Below are positions 45,503 to 56,120 of a stretch of 64,000 nucleotides of DNA, piece by piece. A model generated the notes under the pieces. That model saw nothing but the letters and a program-made list of their open reading frames with translations, had not been told where the DNA came from and made no database searches. The position numbers and the translations under genes are program-made. Where the stretch lies: contig KV748274.1 of the NCBI GenBank assembly GCA_001692895.1, positions 282,539-346,538 on the forward strand. The letters are read 5' to 3'. How positions within the stretch are numbered: the stretch's first letter is position 1; the number at the start of each line of letters is the position of its first letter. This DNA comes from Cenococcum geophilum 1.58. Lineage: Eukaryota; Ascomycota; Dothideomycetes; Gloniales; Gloniaceae.

Positions 45503-48500
45503 ATGCTACTAAAAGTAGCCACCATAACGCCATTGACGGCGGCAACTATATTAAGGTCAGGTAACGATACTAGTATAGCAGACACTGACTTATAGCAACC
45601 TATAATGGTTGGATAACTATAAGAAATAGTTAACCAGCTAATAGAAAATAATGCAGTATTAGAAAATAGGATTAACGGGATAGGCGTAGTAAAGGTTAAG
45701 TTACTATTAATTAAAAGATACTTAGGAGAGAGATCGAAGCTTAAAGGATTTCTTATATAAATGCACTTTAAGGTTGCGTAAGAGGGAGCTAAGCTAGTAA
45801 CACCTATAGATTAAATAGCGTACGCAGGATTGTTTCTAACAGGAAGAGCACTTAAATGGTTTGAGCCTTACCTTACAGAAATCTAGGTATATGGAATAAC
45901 GACTATAAACTAAGAGGTATGGTTTATGTTCTTAAGCTAGAATGGATTTGTGGAGCGACTTATATAAATATTTGGAGACCTAGAGGTAGTAACTATGGCG
46001 GAAAAAAAACTTCAAGACATTACGCAACAAACCTTAGCAATTAAGTATATAACGTAGTTCCAAACGTTAGCAATATAAGTTAAGTGGAATAATAAGGCAC
46101 TTATGGCATAGTATAAACAGAGACTTAAGGCTAAAGTCTAGGACGTAATTATTCTAATGGAAGATGTGGATACCCTAAGGGAATTAATAGATTAAGCGAT
46201 TAGGATTAATAATTAGATCTACTAAAGGGAACAGACTAAGAGAGGTTAGGATAGAGTTCTATAGTTATATAAGGCGCAGAGTACGTAACGACTAAAGCTA
46301 AGTTAAAAACTATAGTATGGCGCAGAGCTAATAGACCTAAGTAGTACTAAAGAAGCCTATAAGAGATGGAGTAAGAAACTGTGGAAACCTAGAGGACAAG
46401 GATCGAGTAATTAAAGGTCTAAAGAGTAAAGGCTAAACCAAGGATCTTAGTAGTAGAAGATATTTAGGCAGACTCTATAGCAAAAGCAATGGTTTAGAGA
46501 GGGAGCTTATATAAATTGCGGGAAATAGGGTTACTTTGCTAGAGATTGCAAAGATGGTTAGAGATATTATGTAATAAAGGGAACTAGACTAATAGTAGAC
46601 GATATATATATATAGAGGGATGATAATATACTGTAAGGGACAAAAGAATGTTTAATTAAAAGTTTCCCGTTTTGTTATAATAACGTATACCAAATTTATA
46701 AGGACGCCAAGTACGGCGTAAGCTATTAGTTATAGGAGCTAGCACCTATAGAATATAGAGGTACCAACGAACTAGTTTGTAGATTGGACATTAAGGACGA
46801 TAAATTTAATAAAGGTAAAATATTCCATAACAATAAGGCAACGAGAGCGGGTTACTAGGAACACGCAGCTATTGGAAATGTTATACTAGAGGTAGAGGAT
46901 AATTCCACTACAGAATAGAGAACATTAGTAGGGATTAAGACCCCACTAGACACGATGTCTATTGCTTCGCGAGACGTAAGAGAAGTAGGACAGCGAACTA
47001 CTTCGGCACTTAATAAAGGCAAAAGGCCAAAGGCTTAAGATTCTTAAGACGAGATGTAAGACGACTAAGATTCTTAAGACGAGATAAGGTAAGCTTAAGG
47101 ACCTATAATAGACGAGAACTAATAGAGTAGAGCAATAGCTTAGTTTAAAGATATACAAATAAGCTCGGGATGGAAGTTCCTATAGGTATAAGATTCTTAA
47201 GACGAGATAAGAATACTAAGTAAGCCTAATTAGACTAAGGCTAGAGCTAAGCTTAAGTTAGAAGCGAGCTTAGGATTAAAGAATCTAAGGGACTAAGAAT
47301 TTAGAGTATAAATTAGGACACCTATAGGTAAGAGGCAAGGAGCTTCTTTATAGATTAGAGAATCTGCGATATAAATAGCAACTAGACTAGGGGATAGACA
47401 TATAGACCTAGAAGACTTACTAGTAGAATACAGTGTTTAAACTAAAGATTAAAAAGTTAATACCAAGATTAAGAAGTAAGAGAACTTTAAGGATTAGAGC
47501 GTAAGGCGTAAACCAAAAGAAACTATAGAAGAATTTAGGTAAAGAATTATCGTATAGCAAGAACAGAAACTAGATAAAAGATCTAGTATATTAGGACGTA
47601 TAAAGGACAGAGCGCTAGTATAAAGAATTACTAATAGGTTAAGGGTAGGCACACTAAGAGCTAAGTAGCTTACTAAACTGGAAGACGAAGAGGATTTAGA
47701 AATCCTAACTAGGTTTAAAGAACGATATATAAAGGGCTGTTATAATATAGTAATAAGAAGATACTTCCTTACGGATAGACCGTATACACTCTAGCAGCTA
47801 TACTAAAAGTAGTATAGGCAGAGGCACAACGACGAGTGGGAAGATTTCTATATATAGTTGGATAAAAAAGTTATCTAAAACCACCTAATTATAGAGAAGG
47901 CTATAACTTATATTAAAGGAGCCTTAATTATAACGTTAAAGGATCTAGAGGAATAATTAGAGGACTAGAGAAGTAAGAGACGCATCTTAGTACCTATAAA
48001 TGAGGTTATAACGTTTAGATTAGCATAATAAAGGTTTAAACTTAAGGACGAAGATAAGCTAAAAGTTAACCTAAAGTACCTAGCATACTATACGTTATTA
48101 TAGATTGCGTGCGTGGACGATATATACAAAATATATAAAAATCCGAAGGAAAAGAATTGGAAATACCCTATAAGGATATATTGGATAACGGATGAGTAAT
48201 AATATAGGAATGCTAAATATATATATAGATGGTATCCAGTAGAGGTCTAAGAGGAAGGAGATTTAATACTTTAGCCAGGAAGATTCCTTATAGAAGAATG
48301 CTTAGATGGATAATAGTAGTAGGAATACCTAGAGAACACGTGTCTATAGTATATTAAAGATAAAAAGCGAACTAGGCATTAGCTAAAGAGTGAGCTAAGT
48401 ATAATAGGATTAAGTAGCTAATAGTTAGGAAAAGTAGAGGCCTATAGGACTAAAGGGAGCCAGTGGTAAAGCCTTAGACCCTTAAAGGAATTTAAGGATG

Positions 48501-48540
48501 GCACCTAAATTTATAAGTTAAATAGTAAGATTAGCAGTTT
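45503..48540 (+). pseudogene. Long gag: capsid, zinc knuckle, repeat, unknown domain
   Basis: From ATG 45503 one frame runs about 1,010 codons with RIP stops and no frameshift I can find. Capsid-like part includes LTGRALKWFEPYLTE, FGDLEVVTMAEKKLQDITQQ and QRLKAKV*DVIILMEDVDTL. The CCHC knuckle at 46508-46550 keeps two Cys (NCGK*GYFARDC). After it come three copies of an acidic motif D-S-Q-D-E (47033-47215) and then about 440 codons (47220-48540) I do not recognise, with IEEFR, FKERYIKGCYNIVIRRYF, HNDEWEDFYI, FKLKDEDKLKVNLKYLAYYT and KNPKEKNWKYPIRIYWITDE. Normal gypsy gags are about a third this long. The frame then drops to frame 1 for protease. Confidence 0.75.
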
Positions 48541-51500
48541 AAGGTATTAATAGATAGTGGAGCAATAAGGAACTATATCTTGCTAGTAGCAGTTAAGAGA
48601 ATAGGATTACCTCATAGATAGAAAGAGGAACCTTACCTATTAGTTATAATTTTAGGAGATCTAATAGCCTATAGAGGAGGAATTATTAATCTTAAAATAG
48701 GACCTATTTAGTTAACCATTAAAGGGAGATAAATTAAGATATCTTTTAATATCCTACTATTAGGATAGGATAAGGTAGTATTAGGGATACCTTAGTTATA
48801 AGAATATAATCCAAAAATTAATTGGATTATAGGTTAGGTTAATATTAGAGATACTTAATGCCACAAAATATAATAACAAGCTAAGTTGGTATAGTACTAA
48901 GTTGGAGCAATATATAAAGAGATTAAGTAAGGTTTAAGTTATATACTAAAGAGATACTATAAATACGGCAAGAAACTATAGTTACTAAAAAGTAAGAAAC
49001 TATTAGAATATATAGCATAGGACTATAAGATAAAATTAGAACTAGGAATAAGTCTAAGGTTTTTTCCAATCTATAAGCTTACTAAAGAAAAAGGTAAAGC
49101 ATTAAAAGAGTTTGTTTAGGAGAACTTATAAAAGGGATATATTAGACTATTATAGTTATTAGCAGGTTATCTAGTACTATTCGTACTAAAGAAAAATAGC
49201 AAACTAAGGCTGTGTATCGACTATAGATAGTTAAACAGCATCACTAAAAAGGATAGGTATCCTTTACCCTTAATTAGCGAAATTTAGGACAGGATAGGCA
49301 ACGCGCAAATCTTTATAAAGATAGATCTAAGATAGGCGTACTATTAGATTAGGATTAAGGAAGGCAACAAATAAAAGGCAGCCTTTAAATTAAAGGAAGA
49401 ACTGTATAAACTATTAGTTATATAATTTAGGCTTATAAACGCACTAGCAACGTTTTAGAAGCGTATTAATAATATATCAGGAGAACACTTGGATGAATTT
49501 ATTATAGCATACCTTAACGATATTATTATCTACTTAATGACTAAGAAAAAACACGGGGAATATATTAAATAGGTTTTAAAGAGACTATAAGAGGAATAGA
49601 TGCTAGTAGCAATTAAGAAATATAAGTTCTTTACTAGGAAGACCGATTTCATTAGATTTATTATTAAACTAGGCTAACTTAGTATAGATCTAAAGAAGAT
49701 TAAGGCTATAGTAAATTAGCAAGAACTAAAGAACGTTATATAGTTAAAATTATTCCTAGGGTTTTGCAATTACTATAGAAGGTTTATAGCGCAGTAGTTA
49801 AAGGATATTAAACTATTTACGCGATTAATAAAGAAAGAAGAACTATAGGCATAGGGAAAGGAACAGTGAGAACTCTTTAAGAAAGTTAAAGAGTTGTTTA
49901 CCTAAGAGCCAGTTTTTAAGATCTATTAACTAGGACTAAAAACGGTTGTAGAGACGGATATATTAGACTATATACTAGGGGTATACTTTATATAAAAATA
50001 TCAAGATAGATAGCACCTAGTGGCGTACTATAGTTAAAAGATAACACCACTAAAGTTAAACTATAACATCTACAATAAGGAGTTATTAGGTATAGTTATA
50101 GCATTAAAGGAATAAAGAGCATTCTTATAAGGTATAGAGAAACCATTTATAGTTAAGATGGATTATAAAAACCTAACGGGATTCCTAACAATGAAGGAAC
50201 TTAATTAAAGATAGGTTAGATGGGTAGAGATACTTATAGAGTAGTATTTTAAGATTTAGCATATTAAGGGTACAGATAATACGTAAGCAGATGCTTTAAG
50301 CCGTAAAGCTGAACTATAAAGTAATAAAAAGCCATTAGAGGCTTTACTGCGAAAAGATATAGATGGATTAATTAGGTATAATTATCCAAAGATTATAGTA
50401 ACTTAGAAAAATAATAAGTTAGAGAAAGTCTATAAGATACCAGAGAGCTTTTAGGTATAAAGAATTCTAAAAGCACAGCTAGAAGATCTATAGACGGATA
50501 TATATAAAAATTAAGAAGTAAAGTATATCCTAAGAAGTATAGCAGAAAAGTTTATAGAGGACTTCTATAAGGGACTAATTTAGGGACACAATAGAGCTAC
50601 AGGCTTAGTATTAAGACTCTAAAAGGAGTACATTATTAACGGAATCTGGAGGATAGCTAGAAGGGTTACTAGAGAGTATCTAAATTGCTAAAGAAATAAA
50701 CTAGCAAGGTATAAGCCATATAGAGGGCTACAACCTATTAAAACACTAGAGAGACTATAGGAGGTTATATTATAGGACTTTATTATTAAGTTACTAAAAT
50801 TAAAAGATCCTATTACCGGATAAGATTATAACGCGATCTTAGTAATAGTAAATAAGCTTACAAAGTGGGGATACTTTATAGCATATATAGAAGAAATATT
50901 AGTAGAAGATGTCGCTAGAATCTATATTAAAGAAGTGTTCGTAAAATATAGAGTACTAAGTAAGATTATATTGGATAAAGATCTAAGATTTATAGTAGCA
51001 TTTTAGAAAGTATTTTTAGTAGAGTAAAGAGTTTAAGCAGTAACTTCTACCGCATATTATCCGCAGATAGACAGTTAAACGGAAAGATTAAATTAAACAC
51101 TAGAGCAGTATCTAAGGTATTATATTAATCATGTATAGAATAATTAGGTATCGCTATTACTAGTTACGCAGTTTATATATAATATAACACCTTAAGAAGA
51201 AATAGGCACATTACTATTTAAGGCGAATTACGGATATAAGCTAAGAATATCGTTATTACTACGGCAAGTAAAGAAAACGAGTAGTATAGCTAAAGAAAGG
51301 ATAAAGACGTTAATAAATCTTCATATAGACCTTATAAAATTAGTAAAGAAAGTATAAAAAAGAATAAAAAGGTATTATAATGCTAAGAGATCTAAGGGAC
51401 CAGATCTTAAGGAGGGAGATAAAGTATAGCTACTATATAAAAATTTCAAGAGTCGACGATTAAGTAAAAAGTTAGACTACGTCAGACTAGGACCTTTTAA

Positions 51501-52535
51501 AATTATATAAAGAATTTCACTAATTACGTTTAAGTTGAACCTACTAGCCAAAATAAAGATCTACCCTATATAGTATATCGTAATGCTAGAGCTAGTATAT
51601 GGGAATATTAAGCTACTAGTTTACGAGGCAGATACGTATAGAGGATAAAAAGAAGACGAATAGTAAGTTTTAAAGATCGTTAGTTATAAGGACATTGACG
51701 ATAAAATATAGTATAAGGTTAAGTAGATAGGCTACACTAAGACTACCTAGGAGCTACTAGAAAATTTAAAGAACGCTATAAAAAAGGTATAGGAGTATCG
51801 GAAGAAATTAGGTTAGGTAGCATTAATAAAGAAAGATTATTAAAGAATAAGTTACCTAAGGGGGACCTAAGAAGAGCAGTTACCGAACTACTTGGATCTA
51901 TTTCCTTCTCTATTAGAAGAGAATCCGTTTTTTTATTGCTAAGTTCCTATAAACCTTATTCTATAAGTTTCTACTTCTTAAAACGAACCTTTTTATGGAC
52001 CTTCTTAAGATAAAGTAAATAGGTAGACGCCGCGATCTAAGTATCTAGGGCCTTCTATTCCGCATTATAAGAACATTCCAATTTAGTAAGGGCTTAAGAT
52101 AGTTTACTATTTAGCCACGTAGCAGTAGATTAAATATAAGACCCTAAGATAAATTAATTAGGAAACTAGACGACTATTAAGAGTAATAGGTCGCGTATAT
52201 TTAGCATTAAAGGTAGAGCGAATGTCGTAGGATAAACAAATATTCGCTTTAGTGCACTCTAAGTAAAAGGACAGTTATTGTAAAGATAGGTTCGCCAGCG
52301 TAACACAAACTAACCCCTCTTTTGAACAACGAGAATATAGAGACGGTATAATCTTACTAAGAGATAATATTACAGCAACAGTGTAAGCACGACGTTGGGC
52401 GTATAAAGAAGAAATTGCTTTAGGTATAATAAGTAACAATATTAACTAAATTAATTAGATAGATATTACACCTCTAGCAAACAACTTAGAGATGTTTTAA
52501 ATCTTTAAGGACGAAGATAAAGAGGAGGGAGATAG
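48490..52535 (+). pseudogene. pol of B: PR, RT, RNase H, IN, chromodomain and C-terminal extension
   Basis: Frame 1 throughout. Protease about 48500-48850 has an intact LIDSGA (48547-48564). RT 49070-49640: LCIDYR*LNSITKKDRYPLP, then AYLNDIIIY with first Asp changed. RNase H 49760-50330 ends ADALSRKAEL. Integrase 50540-51560 shows ITG*DYNAILVIVNKLTKWG, VLSKIILDKDLRFI and STAYYPQIDS*TERLN. Chromodomain about 51655-51800: KIVSYKDIDDKI*YKVK*IG, then GYTKTT*ELLENLKNA. The same frame continues about 245 codons to the purine tract (e.g. YLALKVERMS, KDRFASVTQTNPSFEQREY, GIILLRDNITATV*ARRWAY), an extension without recognised domain. Confidence 0.85.
52517..52535 (+). other. Polypurine tract of B
   Basis: gataaagaggagggagatag just before the 3' LTR; it overlaps the end of the pol frame. 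Confidence 0.75.
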
Positions 52536-52961
52536 TGTTATGGACGCTTTAAGTATAATATTATAACTACTTAGAGAAGAGACGGAAGAAGCTAGTTAGT
52601 TAATTTAAGCACGGTTTAGGATAGAGCCGATAGAACTATATGATGAGGAATAGTAGCCGAGGTTATATAATGTGCTATGTATTAAACGGGAGGAATAAGA
52701 GAAACTTACGTACCTTACGTATAAGACGTATATTACGTATAAGGAGGATTTTATAGGAGTACGGTTGTGTATTTAAGGACCCTTAGTCCCTACCTAGATA
52801 GTTCCTTCCTTATAGTAATTCTTAGAATACAATTAGAGTTAATCTATTAGGCAACCACTCCACCAGTTATTATTACTTTGTTAACCTTTATACTTGCATT
52901 TCCTACACACCTAGCCCAATAATAGGACCTATTGTAGTTCTTACTACAAGGTTCCGTTACA
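52536..52961 (+). repeat. 3' LTR of B, 426 bp
   Basis: Same length as 5' LTR; starts TGTTATGGACGC, ends CCGTTACA, followed by TTTAT. Confidence 0.93.
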
Positions 52962-52966
52962 TTTAT

Positions 52967-54071
52967 TTCTTAGGATTTATAGAAATCTCTTATATAATAT
53001 ATTACTAAAGGCTCCGCTTAGGTCTAGGCTTAGTATAAATATAGTATATCTTAGGTAAGCTTACTATACCGCTTAAATACTTAAGGTAATTAGGGAGAAG
53101 GCTAATATAAACCTAATTATATAGGGAAATATAGTAGTAAAAAACTGTACTAGGCTAGACTAGGNGTATAATAGGTATATTATATAGGTAAAACGATACT
53201 ATATTAAATTTACACTAGATAAATACTATCTTATTTACTTTATAAGGAAAAGGAAGATAAGTAGTAAACTAGCCTTAATAGTAAATATCTAGGGCTATAA
53301 AGTAAAACTAGAAGCTACCCTTAAGGTCCTAGGGGTTTTAGTAGAGTCTTTACTAGACTAAAACGTATATATTATATAAACGACCTATAGGGGAGTAATA
53401 GCATTTTTGGTAGGATTATAGGTTACTATATTAATATAGGGACCCTCTTTTAGACGCATATATCTACTATATATAGTAGTAGTAGGGCTAATAATACTGT
53501 ATAGCTCCTAGATTTAAGGCCTAAGACTAAATAATAAGGTATTAGTAAAAAGCTCCCTAGCGCTACTAGCTAGGCTATAAAACTAGTACCTATATAGAAC
53601 TATAGGGACTTATAGAAGAATACTACGCGCTATATTAGAACGNNAATTAGCGGTTTTACTACTAGACTTATATATTAATATAACTACTATATAGAGAATA
53701 TTTATAGTATAAGGCTACCTAGTAGAAGAAAATATATACTAAATACTAAAATATATATAAGGAATAAGACGTATATAAGAAATAAGGGCCTCTTAAAGAG
53801 GTAATATACCTATATATACTAGCTAGGAAGCCCTCTACCTATAGGTAAAGAGAGAAAAGGAAATATAGAAACTACTAGCTTATTAGGCGAAGACCTACTA
53901 CCGTACTAATAGAGCGCTATTATAGCGATAGAGAATAAGAGGCTATTAGTATAAATAGAGATCTACTATACTTATTATAAAATAGGTAGACCTTAAATAA
54001 TAGCGATAATAGAAGGAGGTGGTAAAAATACAATATATAGCTATATAGAATACCCTATAGTTAATACTAAT
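52967..54071 (+). pseudogene. LINE ORF2, RT thumb and C-terminal part
   Basis: Continuation of 43300-45031 after element B. Plus frame: NINLII*GNIVVKNCTRLD (the Asp-Asp box region, altered), VKRYYIKFTLDKYYLIYFIR, KVLGVLVESLLD, then LILYSS*I*GLRLNNK and long Arg/Ile-rich C-terminal stretch. Cut at 54071 by the copia insertion; the tail resumes at 60180. Ns at 53165 and 53643-53644. Confidence 0.75.
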
Positions 54072-54279
54072 TGTTAGTCACACAGGGTAACTCACTAATA
54101 ACGACTACTCGAGTAGGGTTATAGTGATATTGGTTAATAAAGCTTATTAATTGGAATAAGGAAGGGCGAGGAGCTTAAGGCTCCTCGCCACGCTAGTGCC
54201 GTGGCGACACGTGATGGCAACTTGCCATCACGTGACGGCAGTTTGCCGTACGTGACGGCAAATTGCCTTATTCCCGACA
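54072..54279 (-). repeat. 3' LTR of E, 208 bp
   Basis: Reads TGTTAGTCACACAGGG...TTCCCGACA on the plus strand. Contains the hairpin cluster described separately. Confidence 0.93.
54165..54278. promoter_or_regulatory. Hairpin cluster in copia LTR
   Basis: First stem ggcgaggagc / gctcctcgcc (54165-54174, 54180-54189; loop ttaag). Second, perfect 13-bp stem cacgtgatggcaa / ttgccatcacgtg (54208-54234; 1-base loop). Then acggca/tgccgt and ggcaa/ttgcc stems to about 54268. Repeated in the partner LTR (60070-60163, one stem mismatch). Possible RNA structure near the transcript 5' end or protein-binding palindromes; inference only. Confidence 0.55.
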
Positions 54280-54699
54280 CTAGCAACTCTTCTTTTATAG
54301 TTGCCCTCTATATATAAATACTACTTAACTATTATAACAAATATAGATTCTTTTTACTTACTATTGCCATTATAATATAAGTCTCGCTGTCCCAAAATTT
54401 GCCTTTTAGTACGTAGTGCTTTCTTACTAAGGAGTCGTGGGTAGATATTATGTTAGGGCCGTTAGGGCCGCTAAGGCGCTAGCTATAAGCAAGCTAATAG
54501 CGATTTTCTATGCCGGGTATAGAAAATCCTAATTAGCTGGTTAAAATTAGGGTCTATAGAGCGTTATACTCTTACTCTCTTTTAACCTAACCTTTAACTT
54601 ATACGCGTAAAGTATTTATATTAATAAACGTTTCTAAAGCCTTATTTAGGTTTACCTTTATTATTATATCTACTAGGTTATCTTAACCGTTAATCTATT

Positions 54700-56120
54700 A
54701 AATCTTAAAGAGTTTTTGCCGTTTATAGGATTAATAAAGTGCTATAATATCGATTATAAGGCGCTTCTCCTTTATAGTACTAAGCTTAACTAANCACTTA
54801 TANAGGGANTATAAGTNNGTATATANNATTATAGGGATAANNGGAAGTTNNAGTNNATCNATAATTATCTTTAGGGTAGTTCTAATTGTAATTGCTATAT
54901 TAACTCCACTAATTATTCTATATATCTCTAACACTAGAACGCTTTAAGTAACGCGCTTACTCTTAGTTAAGCTTTAATAGATAAGATTGCCGTGGATTAT
55001 AAAGTCATTCTCTTTAGTAGATTTGTTCGCGATAATAATCTTATATCCTAGCTAGGAGCTAAAATCTTTATTATTTACAAACGATTTATTAACAAATATA
55101 AAGAGCTTAGTAGTGGGAAGATTAATAGGCACGTAGAGTAGTCCCTGGTTAAGATGGTTTATTTGCTAAAAGAGACGCTTATTTAGGGTAAAGACGTTAT
55201 CCTTAGTTAGTTCCTAGTATTAAGTAGCAACAAAGAGATTAAATAAAGCCTTAGGTTAATAGATAGAAGCGATAGAAGCTCTATAAGCGCGTTACTCTAT
55301 ATATCCTTATTTTAGAGAATTAACGTTAATAATATTAATCTTCTTACCTTAACTCTTCTGGTATAAAGCAATAGAATCCTTATTTAGGGAAAGGACATAT
55401 CTATTAAAGAGTAATAGTATTATCAAATTAAGCTTTTCCTTTGGCTTTGCTATAAGATTTACCTTTACTAGCTTATCTTCTTTAAGAGCTAAGAATTGGT
55501 TATCTCCTAAGATAATTATATTGTCAGTTTATATGCCGACAATTCTAAATAGAGTTCCCGTAGTTGTAATAAGGAAGTATAGATTGAATATAGAAGTAGT
55601 TATTAAAAGCTTCTCTTTATAGTGCTTGCTGTAGGTAGCCCACTAGTAAGTTCCTACCTCTGCAATTTTATATAATGGCTTAAGCATAACCATAATCGTA
55701 TCTTCGGAGTATTAGTGGCGAATTTGCTTTAGAAGGTATGCTAATATTAAGCGCTAAAGGTGCGTCTCTAATTGGGTGTAGGCCTAAGTAATATCTCATA
55801 AATAGACTGCTATTTTATTCTTTATTAGGGAGGGAGCTAGTGTAATAATAACTCGCTAACTGGCTCGTTGAATCGTAGGAGATTGTATAAGAATTACCTC
55901 CTTACTATTATTATTGTAGCCTTAGATAATAAGCCTTGATTTCTTAAATAGGGCGTTAATAGCTTTGCCTTTAATCTCGTTAACTATTCTTAACTTAAAG
56001 ATACGAACTTTATCAAACTTAGTAGGGTTATACTTCTTAAATTTAAAGACCCCTCTTATAATAAGACTATCGATCTCTTACTTGTCGGATACTTAGAAAG
56101 GAGCTCCTAGAGTTATAATA
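54700..56120 (-). pseudogene. Copia RT and RNase H
   Basis: Minus frame. RT from about 56060: FKFKKYNPTKFDKVRIFKLR, IKGKAINALFKKSRLII*GY, ITLAPSLIKNKIAVYL, KPLYKIAEVGTY, then the catalytic region VGI*TDNIIILGDNQF (near 55540-55500; second Asp of the Asp-Asp pair now Asn). RNase H about 55130-54700: LFIFVNKSFVNNKDFSS*LG (Asp to Asn), NDFIIHGNLIY*S and EIYRIISGVNIAITI. Typical of the ascomycete copia lineage whose pol has T-D-D rather than Y-V-D-D. N-rich patch 54794-54860. Confidence 0.82.

Larger units (their letters stand above)
45032..52961 (+). mobile_element. Element B: gypsy chromovirus with long gag and pol tail, TSD TTTAT
   Basis: 426-bp LTRs at 45032-45457 and 52536-52961 bound a 7,930-bp plus-strand element flanked by TTTAT at 45027-45031 and 52962-52966. 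Gag in frame 2 and pol in frame 1. Insertion is in the plus LINE. RIP stops throughout, but CpA/TpG are much better kept than in family C, its older relative. It is the best template here for reading the family. Confidence 0.95.
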
